Positions 41,624 to 50,112 of a stretch of 64,000 nt of DNA are shown one piece after another. The notes below the pieces were generated by a model. It was given only the letters and a program-made list of their open reading frames with translations, ran no database searches and was not told the DNA's origin. How positions within the stretch are numbered: position 1 is the stretch's first letter; every line of letters begins with the position of its first letter. Both the position numbers and the translations under genes were made by a program. This stretch comes from CAZWVI01 sp964637165 (GTDB taxonomy: Bacteria; Planctomycetota; UBA1135): positions 1-64,000 of the forward strand of contig CAZWVI010000013.1 in NCBI GenBank assembly GCA_964637165.1. Reading direction: 5' to 3'.

Positions 41624-42915
41624 CGGATTCTCTCCATGGCTTCGACCCCGGCATTACCGATGTCATTACGAAAACCTTTGCCGGCAAAATCGATTTGTTC
41701 GAGTGTGGCATAGGCGCGTTTGCGGGCGGCGGAAAGGGTGTCGCCTAGTGCGGTGACAGAGAGAACTCTTCCACCATTGGTTTGAAGCTCGCCAGCCTTG
41801 CTTAACTTAGTTCCGGCATGAAAAACTTGCAATTCGTCATCACATTCCACGTCGTCTAAACCAGTAATGGGAATACCCTTCTTGTATTTACCGGGGTAGC
41901 CTTTGGACACTGCGACTACCGTCACGCACGGGCGAGGATCCCACTCTGGGGCTTCTAACTCTTCCAACGTTCCATCAGCTGTCGCTTTTAAATATGGCAA
42001 CAAATCTGACTTAAAACGCATCATTAACACTTGGCACTCAGGGTCGCCAAAACGCACGTTGTACTCAAGCACTTTAGGTCCAGCAGTGGTTAACTTAAGG
42101 CCGGCAAAAAGAACTCCTCGAAAGCGGCGGCCTTCGTGGTTCATACCATGAACCGTAGGAACAAGCACCTGACGTTCGACCGCGTCGCGCGCGCGTTCAC
42201 TGAGCAATGGGTTTGGCGAAATCGCTCCCATGCCACCGGTGTTTGCTCCTTCTCCACCTTCATATCGTTGCTTATGATCTTGGCAAGTCTCGAGGGGCAA
42301 AATTGTGCGGCCATCAGTTAAGGCAAATGCCGAAGCCTCAGGACCAGCGAGAAATTCTTCAAGGATTACGGTGCGACCAGCATCTCCGTGACGACCCTCT
42401 TCCAACATTGCTTTGGTAGCGTTGCGCGCAGCTTCCAAGGTCTCGCAAATGTAAACTCCCTTGCCAGCAGCTAAGCCTGAAGCTTTGACCACTACCGGAT
42501 ATGCGCAGCCCCCTTCAAGGTAGGAGATTGCGGGGTTCAAACTATTGAACACTCGGTAAGAAGCGGTGGGAATGCGATGGCGGACCATTACTTCCTTGCA
42601 AAACGCCTTGGACGATTCTAATTCAGCAGGACTTGCTTCGGGGCCAAAACAGGAAATACCCGCAGCGTGTAATTCGTCGGCCAAACCATTTGCGAGCGGG
42701 TCCTCGGGGCCAACAATCACTAAGTCCACTTTATGCTCCTTGGCAAAAGCAACAACGACTTGGTTGTTTTGCAAATCAAGTTCGACATTTTTGCCGAATT
42801 GAGCGGTACCTGGGTTACCTGGAGAAACCCACAGCTTTTTCAGCAGTGGCGATTGGTTCAACTTCCAAGCTAGAGCATGCTCGCGAGCTCCAGCGCCAAT
42901 TAGTAGAATTTTCAT
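41620..42915 (-). CDS. purD: Phosphoribosylamine-glycine ligase
   Basis: PurD joins glycine to phosphoribosylamine, the second step of purine synthesis. ATP-grasp features are VLLIGAGAREHALAWKL-type N-terminus (here MKILLIGAGAREHALAWKL), VVVKASGLAAGKGVYIC, EGGEGANTGGMGA and EYNVRFGDPECQ. The 431 residues are normal. It lies apart from purSL-purQ, which is on the other strand 2.4 kb away, with fur between. Its ATG overlaps the divergent frame of the kinase gene. Confidence 0.96.
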   Translation of the reverse strand: MKILLIGAGAREHALAWKLNQSPLLKKLWVSPGNPGTAQFGKNVELDLQNNQVVVAFAKEHKVDLVIVGPEDPLANGLADELHAAGISCFGPEASPAELESSKAFCKEVMVRHRIPTASYRVFNSLNPAISYLEGGCAYPVVVKASGLAAGKGVYICETLEAARNATKAMLEEGRHGDAGRTVILEEFLAGPEASAFALTDGRTILPLETCQDHKQRYEGGEGANTGGMGAISPNPLLSERARDAVERQVLVPTVHGMNHEGRRFRGVLFAGLKLTTAGPKVLEYNVRFGDPECQVLMMRFKSDLLPYLKATADGTLEELEAPEWDPRPCVTVVAVSKGYPGKYKKGIPITGLDDVECDDELQVFHAGTKLSKAGELQTNGGRVLSVTALGDTLSAARKRAYATLEQIDFAGKGFRNDIGNAGVEAMERIR

Positions 42916-43000
42916 GGTCTATTGTGTCTTAATTTCGCTCTATTATGACGTCGCCGGCATTCTTCTGGAATTCAAAGCTAAAAAACGTTGTGATATCAGG

Positions 43001-44425
43001 GTGAACACCCCCCGCTGGTACCACTTCTTCGAATCCTTAGAAGCTGAGCTCGCCTCATTCTTCTCTAAAAAAGATTTGCCTATGGTTTTTCGTCGAGCCG
43101 GGCGACGCTCAGCGCCTACGGAATGCGGCAACCCCGTGGACTTATTAAAACTGGCTGGAATTCCCGCAGTTGAGTTGGATGATGAAGTGCAACTTGGATT
43201 TGGGGAAAACAATTTATGCATTGCCTCATGGTGTGCTGGATTTTTGGAAACAGCTTGCGGGACAAAAATAATTCTCAATCAGGATTCTGAGAAGACTGTA
43301 TTAAGCAAAGACCCTACCGACGACAAACCGATTAGCAATCTCGGATTCAACCTCGGCGGCAGTGGTGCTTTGCCACCATTTCAATTAGCCCAATTGCATG
43401 ACTTCAGCGTTGATGCCATGCTTTTCATCGACAACCAAAAAACCATCCGTGCTTGGAACAAAGGTGCAGAAGATATGTTTGGTTATTCGGCCGCAGAAGC
43501 GATTGGAAAACACTTTGACATACTAGTTCCTGAAGACTTAAAGGTCGCCGAAGAATTAAACGAACTTGCCCGGCGCACCGAGAAACAAGGTTCGCTAAAC
43601 AATCACATAACCAGACGAACTCACAAAGAAGGATATGAGTTAATCGTTTCACTCTCACGCTCCACCGTATTAAATCATCGCCAAGAGCAAGTTGGTTGTG
43701 CGGTCATTTTGCGCGACATCACTGCCCAAGAACGCACCAAGCAAGAACTTGCCAACGCTCAATCTTTAGCCAAGCTTGGTGAAATGTCGGCCCAAGTTGC
43801 GCATGAAATCCGCAACCCCTTGGCCGGCGTTCATGGCGCTTTACAAATGCTTAAGCGACGCCAGGCTGATGACTCACCAGAACTTGAGATTTTTGACGAC
43901 ATCGCCAATGAGATCACTCGCCTAGACAATTTGGTGACCGACCTGGTTCGTTTTGGCCGACCTTCGGCAGCCCAACTCAATTCAGTTAATCTAAAGGACT
44001 GGATAAATGACTGGCTGCAATCCATGGACAATGAAGCGCAAGAACGGGGATTCAAACTTGAACTTGGTTCTATGGTTGAAGCTTCGGTCCGCATCGACGC
44101 GCAACTACTCACCCACGTTCTGCGCAATTTAATCGAGAATTCAGTTGAGGCGGCCCCCGGAGGCGTGTGCATAAAAATTTATTGCGACAAAGAAGATGGT
44201 CGCGTCAACTTACACATAGAAGATGACGGTCCTGGAATTCCACTGGACATTCAAGCGCAAGTGCTAAATCCTTTCTTCACTACCAAGACGCGCGGCTCAG
44301 GATTAGGACTAGCAATTTGCTTAAGAAATCTACACAGTTTAGGTGGCAACTTAGAACTACTAAAGCCTAGCCAAAACACCGGCGCGCACATTTGTTTGCG
44401 CTTGCCGTTATCCGGGGGAATTTAG
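43001..44425 (+). CDS. PAS-domain sensor histidine kinase
   Basis: An N-terminal domain of about 120 residues that I cannot assign (WYHFFESLEAELASFF onward) precedes a PAS domain (about 135-240, DAMLFIDNQKTIRAWNKGAEDMFGYSA). The dimerisation helix holds the phosphorylated His in AQVAHEIRNPLAGVHGAL (about residue 268). The ATPase domain has NLIENSVEAA, EDDGPGIP and GSGLGLAI. No membrane segment is seen in this form, so it is a cytoplasmic sensor similar to NtrB. GTG at 43001 is preferred: the longer frame from ATG 42914 overlaps the purD start codon. The convergent NtrC-type gene is the likely partner. Confidence 0.88.
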   Translation: MNTPRWYHFFESLEAELASFFSKKDLPMVFRRAGRRSAPTECGNPVDLLKLAGIPAVELDDEVQLGFGENNLCIASWCAGFLETACGTKIILNQDSEKTVLSKDPTDDKPISNLGFNLGGSGALPPFQLAQLHDFSVDAMLFIDNQKTIRAWNKGAEDMFGYSAAEAIGKHFDILVPEDLKVAEELNELARRTEKQGSLNNHITRRTHKEGYELIVSLSRSTVLNHRQEQVGCAVILRDITAQERTKQELANAQSLAKLGEMSAQVAHEIRNPLAGVHGALQMLKRRQADDSPELEIFDDIANEITRLDNLVTDLVRFGRPSAAQLNSVNLKDWINDWLQSMDNEAQERGFKLELGSMVEASVRIDAQLLTHVLRNLIENSVEAAPGGVCIKIYCDKEDGRVNLHIEDDGPGIPLDIQAQVLNPFFTTKTRGSGLGLAICLRNLHSLGGNLELLKPSQNTGAHICLRLPLSGGI

Positions 44426-45807
44426 GAATCTAACTTATATTTGTCGATTCGGTAGCGAATTTGATCGCGCTTCATGCCGAGTAAAAGTGCCGCCTTTGAA
44501 CGATTTCCGTCGCAGCGATCTAAAGCCTCGACAACCCAAGCCTGCTCCAATTTTTCCAAATCTATTCCGTCTATGGGTAGACTCGGAAGCCCCGGATTTG
44601 ATGCTGCACTTGTGGAAGAGTCAATCGACAAGTCTGTCACATCGACTTGCTTACCAACACTTAGCAGAACTGCTCTTTCAATTGTGTTGCGTAATTCCCG
44701 CACATTGCCCGGCCACGCATATGCTTGCAACATTGCGCTGGCCGCACTCGTTAAAGATTGCGGGTCTTGGCCGAATTCATGGGCGAACTTATTCAAAAAC
44801 AAATCGGCCAAAGGCAGTATGTCATGGCTTCGTTCTGCAAGCGTTGGAATATGAATTGGCACTACCTTTAAGCGGTAGTAAAGGTCTTCGCGGAAACTGC
44901 CTTCGGCAACCGCACGCTCAAGGTTGCGGTTTGTTGCCGCCACCACTCGAGCGTCTAATTTCTGAAGTCGGTTGCCGCCGACGCGACGAAATTCGCGGTC
45001 CTCAAGAAGAGTTAATAACTTAGCCTGAATACTCAAAGGCAAATCACCAATTTCATCTAGAAATAAAGTGCCACCTGCGGCAATTTCTGCCAAGCCTTTT
45101 TTACTATCACGAGCGTCGGTAAAAGCACCCTTTTCATGACCAAAAAGTTCGGACTCGAGCAGCGTTTCAGGAATGCTGGTACACGACACCGAAATAAATG
45201 GTCGGGTCCCTTCATCATCACCACAATGATGCAAAAATTTAGCGGCGAGCCCCTTGCCGACCCCACTCGCGCCGGTCAGCAACACCGTGGCAGCACCACT
45301 TCGGCCAACTTTTTCAAGCATTGCCAGTAACTGCTTGCTAGCTGGTGATTCAGCAATAGGCCAAACTTTTCCAGCGCCTCGTTGGTGCAAAACAGCTATT
45401 TTCAATAGTTCACTTCGCTCCAACGCGCGCTTCGCTGTGAACATTAAATCATCTAAATCGAATGGCTTTGTGACATAGTCAAATGCTCCAAGTCGCATCG
45501 CCTCAACCGCGCCCTGCAATGAGCCGTAAGCGGTAATAATTAATACCGGCAGCTCGGGGTCATGCGCGGCGATCTCCTTTAGAATTTCTAAGCCACTACC
45601 ATCAGGCAACTTTAAATCGAGCACCGCTAAATCAGGAAACTGAAGTTTCAACTGTTCCCGCGCCTCAGCCAAATTGGTAGCTTCCTCAACTTCGGCACCG
45701 GCCTCTTCAAAACAGGAACGCAAACTCCAACGAATCATGCGCTCATCGTCAAGCACCAAGATCCGCGGCTTACTGGTTCTGAAATTAAGGTCGGCGTTTT
45801 TTTTCAT
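44422..45807 (-). CDS. Sigma-54-dependent response regulator, NtrC family (second copy)
   Basis: The receiver has phosphoacceptor D64 (VLDLKLPDGSG). The AAA+ domain has Walker A GASGVGKG (179-186), GAFTDA (227-232) at the sigma-54 contact loop and Walker B TLFLDEIGDL. The helix-turn-helix is DGNRSKAALLLGMKRDQIRYRI. GAFTDA instead of GAFTGA is a known functional variant. The neighbouring PAS kinase is convergent with a four-base overlap, which suggests a two-component pair placed tail to tail. The gene is five bases downstream of pepN and probably shares its transcript. Confidence 0.93.
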   Translation of the reverse strand: MKKNADLNFRTSKPRILVLDDERMIRWSLRSCFEEAGAEVEEATNLAEAREQLKLQFPDLAVLDLKLPDGSGLEILKEIAAHDPELPVLIITAYGSLQGAVEAMRLGAFDYVTKPFDLDDLMFTAKRALERSELLKIAVLHQRGAGKVWPIAESPASKQLLAMLEKVGRSGAATVLLTGASGVGKGLAAKFLHHCGDDEGTRPFISVSCTSIPETLLESELFGHEKGAFTDARDSKKGLAEIAAGGTLFLDEIGDLPLSIQAKLLTLLEDREFRRVGGNRLQKLDARVVAATNRNLERAVAEGSFREDLYYRLKVVPIHIPTLAERSHDILPLADLFLNKFAHEFGQDPQSLTSAASAMLQAYAWPGNVRELRNTIERAVLLSVGKQVDVTDLSIDSSTSAASNPGLPSLPIDGIDLEKLEQAWVVEALDRCDGNRSKAALLLGMKRDQIRYRIDKYKLDS

Positions 45808-45812
45808 ACGAC

Positions 45813-48425
45813 TTAACTGTTAAGCGTTTTACTCACAATCTCGAACAGATCTTTGCAGACATCTTCAGATGCAAGAATTCGCTCAAGTTCGGCTTTCATT
45901 AAAGCTTGTCGGTCTTGGTCAAAGCGACGCCAAGGGCCAAAGGCGCCAGCCATGCGCGCTGAAATTTGCGGATTGATTTTATTCAATTCAATCACTCTAT
46001 CGGCGACCCACCGATAACCCGCGCCATCCTGTTGGTGGAAGGCTACGAGATTGCGAAAGAACACCCTGATTAAAGAACGCGCCTTGTTCGGATTCCCGAT
46101 GTCGAATGCTTGATGTTGACGGACCGCCTCGACGCGTGCGCAGGTATCTTGGCGAGCAGCAGCAGCTTGAGCGGCAAGCCACTTGTCGATGACTAAATCT
46201 TCGGACTGCCATTTTTCATAGAAGTCAGCAATAGCTTTGTCGCAAGCTGGGTCATCAATTCCCGCTAAGCAACTAAATGCGGCAAATTCGTCAGTCATAT
46301 TGTCAGCTGATTGCATTTGCGCAAGACACAAGTCAATCGCTGCCTGGTCTTCGCTGCAGGCCAAATAACCTAGGCATAAATTGCGCAAGCGGCGGCGGCC
46401 AGCCTCGCTAGGATTATGTTCAAATGCGCCAACTGGCGACAACTTCTTATATAGATCAAGCAAATCATCTTTGAGTGCCTTGGCAATTCCACAAACAACA
46501 AATTTACGCGCCTTGAAAAGTTCATCGGGGCGCACGATTTCCATTTCCTGAGATAGCGTTGACAGGTCAGGCAAAGCCAAGGCGTAGGCTTGCAAAGATT
46601 TATCAATCCCGGTTGCATATAGAGTACTACTAAATGCCTGCAAAACTGCATCTGGTAGTTGCATTGTTTGGCCTTCAAGTTGTGCTGCAACTAAATCCAA
46701 GACGACATTTGTGAACAAAGTCTGGCCCGCCTCCCATCTGCAAAATGGATCTTGGTCATGCCCCATCAGGGTCGCCAATTGAGCATCACTCCAAGCAAAA
46801 TTCAATTTAACTGGAGCGGAAAATCCACGCAACAACGAAGGAACTGGTTCTTCGGGCAAACCAGTAAAACTAAAACTGTGCTCGGCCTCAAGCAGTTCAA
46901 GAATTTGTTCTTCAATTAATTCGCTGCCATCAGATGCGGCCAACAATCCAACACGGATTGGAATGTGGAAATTATGCTTTTCATCTTGGCCAGGAGTGGC
47001 CGCACAAGACTGCTTAAAGTTAAGGGTGTAGGTGTTGGTGGTTGCATCCCACTCGCCGTTGCAATCGACGCTCGGGGTCCCGGATTGCAAGTACCAATTT
47101 TCAAATTGATCGAGCTTGACGGAATTTGCATCAGCCATGGCGGCGCGGAAGTCGTCACAAGTTACCGCTTGGCCGTCATGGCGTTCGAAGTACAAGTCCA
47201 TACCTTTACGAAAGCCATCACTCCCCAACAAAGTGCGATACATCCGAATGACTTCTGCACCCTTACTGTAAACAGTCGAAGTGTAAAAATTATCCATTGC
47301 GATGTATGAATCAGGGCGAATCGGGTGGGACATTGGTCCGGCATCTTCAGGGAACTGAAAAGACCGGAGAGTTTTTACGCTTTCGATTCGTTGCACTGCT
47401 TCGGAGGTCATGTCGGCCGAATACAGTTGGTCACGGAAAACCGTCAAACCTTCCTTTAACGTCAACTGAAACCAATCGCGACAAGTAACGCGATTACCTG
47501 TCCAGTTGTGAAAGTATTCATGGGCAATCACACCATCAATATGCTCGTAATCAAAATCAGTGGCAGTATCTGGGCGCGCCAACACGTATGCAGTGTTGAA
47601 AACATTTAGCGATTTGTTTTCCATTGCGCCCATATTGAAATCGCCAACCGCGACAATGTTATAAATATCTAGGTCATATTCCAGACCAAACTTTTCCTCA
47701 TCCCACTTCATGGACGACTTCAAGCAATCTAATGCGAAATCCAACTTAGCGACATTTTCGTGCTCACTATAAACATACAAGTCAACAGTTCGCCCGCTCA
47801 TCGTTTTGAAGGTGCTGAAGACGGAGCCCAAATCACCGGCGACTAAGGCAAAAAGATAGCTAGGCTTTTTGAACGGATCTTCCCAGACGGCAAAGTGGCG
47901 ACCGTTAGCCAATTCGCCCGACTCCGCCAGATTGCCATTCGACAATAAGACTGGGCAGGACTCCTTATCTCCCTCAAGCCTAACCGTAAAAGTAGTCATT
48001 ACGTCAGGTCGGTCCAAGTACCAAGTAATTCGACGAAAACCTTCAGCCTCACATTGGGTGCAATAGTTTCCGCTAGTTTGATACAAGCCTGATAGTTGAG
48101 TGTTGGCGAGCGGGTCAACTTTCACAGTAGCCGAAAAAGTAAATTCATCGGGCACCGCTGCAATGGTCAAAATGTCGTTAGATATTTGATATTGCTCAGT
48201 GGACAACTCAACGCCATCAATAAAAATACTTAAGGTTTCAAATGCTTCGCCGTCTAATTGCAAACTGGCAGTGGCATCACCAGTGCGGCGGAATTTAATT
48301 TGCGAATCAACGATGGTGGCCGTTGCTTCCAAATTAAAATTCAACTCAACTGATTCAATCGCAAAATCGGACGCTTGGTAGTCCTTGCGAAATTTTTCTT
48401 GAGGCTGGGGTGCGGTCAAAGTCAT
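45813..48425 (-). CDS. pepN: Aminopeptidase N (M1 family)
   Basis: PepN removes N-terminal residues from peptides in the cytoplasm. The exopeptidase motif GAMENKSLNVFN (about 262-273) and the zinc motif HEYFHNWTGNRVTCRDWF with downstream Glu in LKEGLTVFRDQ are intact. Four domains span 870 residues, the length of the E. coli type. No signal peptide is present. It is followed closely by the NtrC-type regulator and preceded by the GIY-YIG gene ten bases upstream. Confidence 0.96.
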   Translation of the reverse strand: MTLTAPQPQEKFRKDYQASDFAIESVELNFNLEATATIVDSQIKFRRTGDATASLQLDGEAFETLSIFIDGVELSTEQYQISNDILTIAAVPDEFTFSATVKVDPLANTQLSGLYQTSGNYCTQCEAEGFRRITWYLDRPDVMTTFTVRLEGDKESCPVLLSNGNLAESGELANGRHFAVWEDPFKKPSYLFALVAGDLGSVFSTFKTMSGRTVDLYVYSEHENVAKLDFALDCLKSSMKWDEEKFGLEYDLDIYNIVAVGDFNMGAMENKSLNVFNTAYVLARPDTATDFDYEHIDGVIAHEYFHNWTGNRVTCRDWFQLTLKEGLTVFRDQLYSADMTSEAVQRIESVKTLRSFQFPEDAGPMSHPIRPDSYIAMDNFYTSTVYSKGAEVIRMYRTLLGSDGFRKGMDLYFERHDGQAVTCDDFRAAMADANSVKLDQFENWYLQSGTPSVDCNGEWDATTNTYTLNFKQSCAATPGQDEKHNFHIPIRVGLLAASDGSELIEEQILELLEAEHSFSFTGLPEEPVPSLLRGFSAPVKLNFAWSDAQLATLMGHDQDPFCRWEAGQTLFTNVVLDLVAAQLEGQTMQLPDAVLQAFSSTLYATGIDKSLQAYALALPDLSTLSQEMEIVRPDELFKARKFVVCGIAKALKDDLLDLYKKLSPVGAFEHNPSEAGRRRLRNLCLGYLACSEDQAAIDLCLAQMQSADNMTDEFAAFSCLAGIDDPACDKAIADFYEKWQSEDLVIDKWLAAQAAAARQDTCARVEAVRQHQAFDIGNPNKARSLIRVFFRNLVAFHQQDGAGYRWVADRVIELNKINPQISARMAGAFGPWRRFDQDRQALMKAELERILASEDVCKDLFEIVSKTLNS

Positions 48426-48435
48426 GAGCTAGATT

Positions 48436-48690
48436 CTATCCCTTCCAAGCAAATCGCTCCGGCCCACGTAAGCGCTTCAATTCACACTCGGCAATTTGGG
48501 CTTGAGAGCGAGATTCATAGGGTCCATAGCTCTTGACCAAATTCCACGGACGACCGGCACGAGTACGCTTGGCACCACCAACAATTGCTCCGTTGTGAGC
48601 ACGCAACCGGCGCGCCACGTCGGTACTGACACCGACGTAAGTAGCATCAGTGCTCGGCGATTGGAGCACGTAAACAAACCAATTATTCAT
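48436..48690 (-). CDS. GIY-YIG nuclease domain protein
   Basis: This 84-residue single-domain protein belongs to the UPF0213/YhbQ group. The motif appears as FVYVLQSPSTDATYVGVSTDVARRLRAHN, where VYV and YVG stand for GIY and YIG, followed by the conserved Arg. A basic C-terminus (KRLRGPERFAWKG) has the usual pattern. YhbQ-like proteins cut damaged or branched DNA. ATG at 48690 is chosen over TTG at 48708. Confidence 0.87.
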   Translation of the reverse strand: MNNWFVYVLQSPSTDATYVGVSTDVARRLRAHNGAIVGGAKRTRAGRPWNLVKSYGPYESRSQAQIAECELKRLRGPERFAWKG

Positions 48691-48743
48691 GATTCTAATT
48701 TGGGGCAATGATTCGCCCTGGGGAGGATATCCTAAGGGACACT

Positions 48744-48820
48744 GCGCTCGTAGCTCAACTGGATAGAGCAGCTGACTTCTAATCAGCAGGTTCGGGGTTC
48801 AAGTCCCTGCGGGCGCGCCA
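48744..48820 (+). tRNA. tRNA-Arg (anticodon TCT)
   Basis: A full cloverleaf can be drawn: acceptor GCGCTCG/CGGGCGC (with one T-G pair), D stem GCTC/GAGC, anticodon stem GCTGA/TCAGC with loop CTTCTAA, and T arm CGGGG-TTCAAGT-CCCTG. CCA is encoded (48818-48820). It reads AGA codons and, by wobble, AGG. Confidence 0.97.
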
Positions 48821-48826
48821 CCAGCT

Positions 48827-48870
48827 CTTTCAATTTAATCCACGCCTACGGCTGAATTCGAAGTTTTTTT
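48827..48870 (+). terminator. Possible terminator of tRNA-Arg
   Basis: CTTTCAATT (48827-48835) pairs with AATTCGAAG (48855-48863) except for one C-C mismatch and one T-G pair. An inner GCC-TAC-GGC mini-stem lies in the loop, and seven T follow (48864-48870). It would separate tRNA-Arg from the next promoter. Confidence 0.5.
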
Positions 48871-48879
48871 GCTAGCCCT

Positions 48880-48909
48880 TTGACCAAAGGATTAGGAGAA
48901 CAGTATACT
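48880..48909 (+). promoter_or_regulatory. Strong sigma-70 promoter of the tRNA-His/tRNA-Leu operon
   Basis: TTGACC (48880-48885) and TATACT (48904-48909) are 18 bases apart, and the expected start near 48916 lies seven bases before tRNA-His. It should drive tRNA-His, tRNA-Leu and the downstream protein genes. Confidence 0.75.
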
Positions 48910-48922
48910 TTTCGGTTCGTGT

Positions 48923-49000
48923 GGTGGATGTAGCTCAGTTGGTTAGAGCACCAGATTGTGATTCTGGGGGTCGCGGGTTCAAGTCCCGTTATCCACCCCA
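48923..49000 (+). tRNA. tRNA-His (anticodon GTG)
   Basis: The acceptor GTGGATG/TATCCAC is extended by the histidine-specific G-1 at 48923 opposite C73 (48997). The anticodon stem CCAGA/TCTGG encloses TTGTGAT, and the T arm is CGGG(T)-TTCAAGT type. CCA is encoded. It is 7 bases ahead of tRNA-Leu. Confidence 0.97.
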
Positions 49001-49007
49001 ATCCAAA

Positions 49008-49092
49008 GCGAGTGTGGCGGAATTGGCAGACGCGCTAGATTTAGGATCTAGTAGGGAAACCTGTGGGGGTTCGAGTCCCCCCTCTCGCACCA
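49008..49092 (+). tRNA. tRNA-Leu (anticodon TAG)
   Basis: A class II tRNA with long variable arm (AGG-GAAA-CCT). The anticodon stem CTAGA/TCTAG encloses TTTAGGA, anticodon TAG reading CUN codons. The T stem is GGGGG/CCCCC. The acceptor GCGAGTG/CTCTCGC has a T-T mismatch at pair 6-67. CCA is encoded at 49090-49092, and the next protein's start codon begins at the very next base. Confidence 0.97.
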
Positions 49093-50112
49093 TTGGATAA
49101 ACGCTCAGAACGCTACCAACGCCAACAGCGCCTGCCACAAATCGGCGCTGGCGGCCAGGTAGCACTCAGCAAGGCCACTATCGGAGTTATTGGGCTTGGT
49201 GCCTTAGGTTCGGTAAGTGCCGACCTTTTAGCCCGCGCCGGAGTTGGTGAATTGCGTTTGATTGACCGCGACATTGTCGAGTGGTCCAATCTGCAACGGC
49301 AATCTCTTTACACCGAACGCGACGCTGACTTAGCAGTGCTCAAAGCAGAAGCTGCGGCCAACTACTTGGCTCAAGTCAATTCCGAGCTAACTTACCGGCC
49401 GCTTGCGATTGACCTCTCTTCGCAAAACATCGAAGCAAGCTTAGACGGTTGCAGTCTGGTGATTGATGGCACTGACAATTTTTCAGTGCGATATTTGCTC
49501 AATGATTGGGCAGTGAAGACTGCCACACCACTTATTTACGCAGGCGCGGTTGCCACCTACGGCATGACCGGCGCGATTTTACCTGGAGGTGCTTGCTTAC
49601 GTTGCACTTGGCCGGAACCGCCCAGTGGCGAGTCGGCCCCCACTTGCCGAAGTGCTGGCGTTATTTCACCAATCATTCATAGCATCGCGGCGAGTGCCGT
49701 CACCGAGGCTCTAAAAGTGCTCGTGGGAGATTTGGATGCCGTAAACCCTGGCTACTTCATGCAAGACTTATGGCGCAACGATGCGCGCAGTCTGCGAGCG
49801 AGCAAAGATCCTGAATGTCCATGTTGTGCTAAGTCCGAATATAATTGGCTGAATGGGGAACGCGATTCCACTCCAATCGTAATGTGCGGAAATGACAGCG
49901 TGCAATTTCCACCCAACGGCAATGCCGCACTTGCCGAACTCGCCGCCAAACTCGATGGCACCGTTGAGGTCATCTGTAATTCCGAACACTTACTTCGATT
50001 TAAAGTATGTGATTTGGAAATTTTGCGCTTTGCCGACGGCCGCACACTGGTTCGAGGAACTAACGACCCGGCCCGTGCGCGATCAATTATTTCACGCAGT
50101 TTAGGATCATGA
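49093..50112 (+). CDS. ThiF/MoeB-family E1-like adenylyltransferase
   Basis: These enzymes adenylate the C-terminal glycine of a ubiquitin-like sulfur carrier (ThiS or MoaD). The nucleotide motif GLGALGS is at 34-40, the Arg/Asp pair lies in RLIDRDIVEWSNLQRQ, zinc cysteines in CLRC (168-171) and CPCC (242-245), and the likely catalytic Cys185 in CRSAGVISP. The extra C-terminal segment of about 85 residues (CGNDSVQFPP then LRFADGRTLVRGT pattern) resembles the long ThiF/MoeB form of Firmicutes. The start is TTG at 49093, immediately after the tRNA-Leu CCA. Earlier in-frame starts lie inside the tRNA, and none is available soon after. No ThiS or MoaD gene is near. Confidence 0.88.
   Translation: MDKRSERYQRQQRLPQIGAGGQVALSKATIGVIGLGALGSVSADLLARAGVGELRLIDRDIVEWSNLQRQSLYTERDADLAVLKAEAAANYLAQVNSELTYRPLAIDLSSQNIEASLDGCSLVIDGTDNFSVRYLLNDWAVKTATPLIYAGAVATYGMTGAILPGGACLRCTWPEPPSGESAPTCRSAGVISPIIHSIAASAVTEALKVLVGDLDAVNPGYFMQDLWRNDARSLRASKDPECPCCAKSEYNWLNGERDSTPIVMCGNDSVQFPPNGNAALAELAAKLDGTVEVICNSEHLLRFKVCDLEILRFADGRTLVRGTNDPARARSIISRSLGS

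Noticed and set aside
42914..43000. ATG at 42914 as the kinase start
   Set aside because: It overlaps the purD start codon on the other strand and adds residues without family resemblance; GTG at 43001 fits better, though this is not certain.
44422..45807. Inactive NtrC-type regulator because GAFTGA reads GAFTDA
   Set aside because: GAFTDA is a frequent working variant in this family, and the Walker motifs and receiver Asp are intact.
49063..49092. Start of the E1-like gene inside tRNA-Leu
   Set aside because: An in-frame start exists at 49063, but the bases form the T arm and acceptor of a complete tRNA, and the extra residues have no family match.
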